From positions 1 to 7,082 of the forward strand of contig JAUYBT010000093.1 in the NCBI GenBank assembly GCA_030692905.1: a DNA stretch of 7,082 nt, given 5' to 3'. Below, in pieces: positions 6,546 to 7,082 of the stretch. The notes below the pieces were generated by a model. It worked only from the letters and a program-made list of their open reading frames with translations, had not been told where the DNA came from and made no database searches. Origin of the DNA: Bacteroidales bacterium (lineage in GTDB: Bacteria; Bacteroidota; Bacteroidia; Bacteroidales; VadinHA17). Position 1 is the first letter of the stretch, and every line of letters starts with the position of its first letter. The translations under genes and the position numbers were made by a program.

Positions 6546-7082
6546 TTATCCGTTAGTTAAATGCCTGAAAACATCTTCAAGATTACTCTCCTGCTTCTGG
6601 AGAGAAAGAACCGTAAGATTATTGTTTACAGCAAAAGAGAAAAGCGCGGGTCGGATATCCTCATCACCGTCAGCCTCCAGGAGCCATAGATTGTTCTTAA
6701 TTTGTTTTACAGTGGTGACATTGGCAATCGCCGCCAGCGATGACTCCTTTATATCTTTATCGAACTCAACCTGAATAATTTGTTTCGGACGCCTGATTAT
6801 TGAATAGATGTTACTTTTTTCTTCATTTGCTACAATGACACCTTTATCAATGATTATTACCCTGTCGCAGATTGCTTCAACCTCCTGCATAATATGTGTC
6901 GAAAGCATTACGGTCTTTTCCTTTCCGGCCTCTTTGATGAGCTTCCGTATCTCAACGATCTGGTTTGGGTCGAGGCCTGTGGTTGCCTCATCGAGTATCA
7001 GCACACCGGGATTATGGATAAGTGCCTGGGCAAGTCCGACCCTTTGTCTGTATCCTTTAGAGAGCGAACCAATCTTTTTTTT
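6546..7082 (-). CDS. gldA: GldA-like ABC transporter ATP-binding protein, C-terminal part (runs off window)
   Basis: The frame stays open to the right edge, so only the last 178 residues of a protein usually about 300 long are present; the Walker A half is outside. In order it shows the ABC signature LSKGYRQRVGLAQAL, Walker B plus D-loop LILDEATTGLDPNQ, and the H-loop MLSTHIMQEVEAICDRV. A family-typical C-terminal domain follows and ends in LEDVFRHLTNG. The LSKGYRQR signature and the DPNQIVEIR continuation are characteristic of GldA, the ATPase that pairs with GldF and GldG in gliding flavobacteria. Related ATPases occur in many non-gliding Bacteroidota as general ABC-2 type export ATPases, so gliding should not be assumed. 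The residue after the catalytic glutamate is alanine where proline is usual in this group. A GTG at 7004 can start a shorter frame but is internal, because conserved ABC sequence continues upstream of it. The stop is 170 bases before metK. Confidence 0.88.
   Translation of the reverse strand, partial: KKKIGSLSKGYRQRVGLAQALIHNPGVLILDEATTGLDPNQIVEIRKLIKEAGKEKTVMLSTHIMQEVEAICDRVIIIDKGVIVANEEKSNIYSIIRRPKQIIQVEFDKDIKESSLAAIANVTTVKQIKNNLWLLEADGDEDIRPALFSFAVNNNLTVLSLQKQESNLEDVFRHLTNG

Noticed and set aside
6546..7004. A complete 152-residue ABC protein starting at GTG 7004
   Set aside because: The frame continues upstream to the window edge with the ABC signature LSKGYRQR, so this is an internal codon of a larger gene.
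7075..7082. T8 run at the right edge as a terminator
   Set aside because: It encodes lysines (AAA AAA AAG) directly before the conserved IGSLSKGYRQR segment of the GldA-like gene, so it is coding sequence.

Overview
The window reads as a piece of a Bacteroidota chromosome, most likely Bacteroidales or Marinilabiliales-like; this is an inference. The supporting signs are AT-rich coding sequence, no clear Shine-Dalgarno sites in front of the genes, a GldA-type ABC ATPase, a MetK longer than the E. coli enzyme, and C/G-run palindromic repeats between genes. No mobile element, RNA gene or CRISPR array is visible.

Layout. Positions 1-177 hold the 3' end of an unrecognised gene on the + strand, possibly ending in a SPOR-like domain. 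Its last codons run into a GC-rich palindromic repeat that covers roughly 159-264. After an AT-rich leader come metH (329-3979, cobalamin-dependent methionine synthase, TTG start) and metF (3990-4943, methylenetetrahydrofolate reductase). They lie 10 bases apart on the + strand and are almost certainly co-transcribed. metK (5032-6375, S-adenosylmethionine synthetase) converges on them from the - strand. The 88-base convergent gap holds a hairpin-forming repeat, which shares a 12-base core with the first repeat, and a degenerate 7-base tandem array. A 170-base AT-rich gap precedes metK. The C-terminal part of a GldA-like ABC transporter ATPase (6546-7082, - strand) runs off the right edge.

How the genes work together. 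MetF makes 5-methyl-tetrahydrofolate. MetH uses it to methylate homocysteine to methionine. MetK activates methionine to S-adenosylmethionine, which is also the methyl donor that reactivates oxidised MetH. Three consecutive steps of the folate/methionine/SAM cycle are therefore encoded within about 6 kb. The gldA fragment and the left-hand gene have no evident link to this pathway.

The genes are ordinary housekeeping enzymes with their diagnostic residues intact. I do not see an undescribed system here. The points worth a second look are the intergenic repeats, the TTG start of metH, a short leader sequence shared by metH and metK, and a small Walker B variation in the GldA-like protein.
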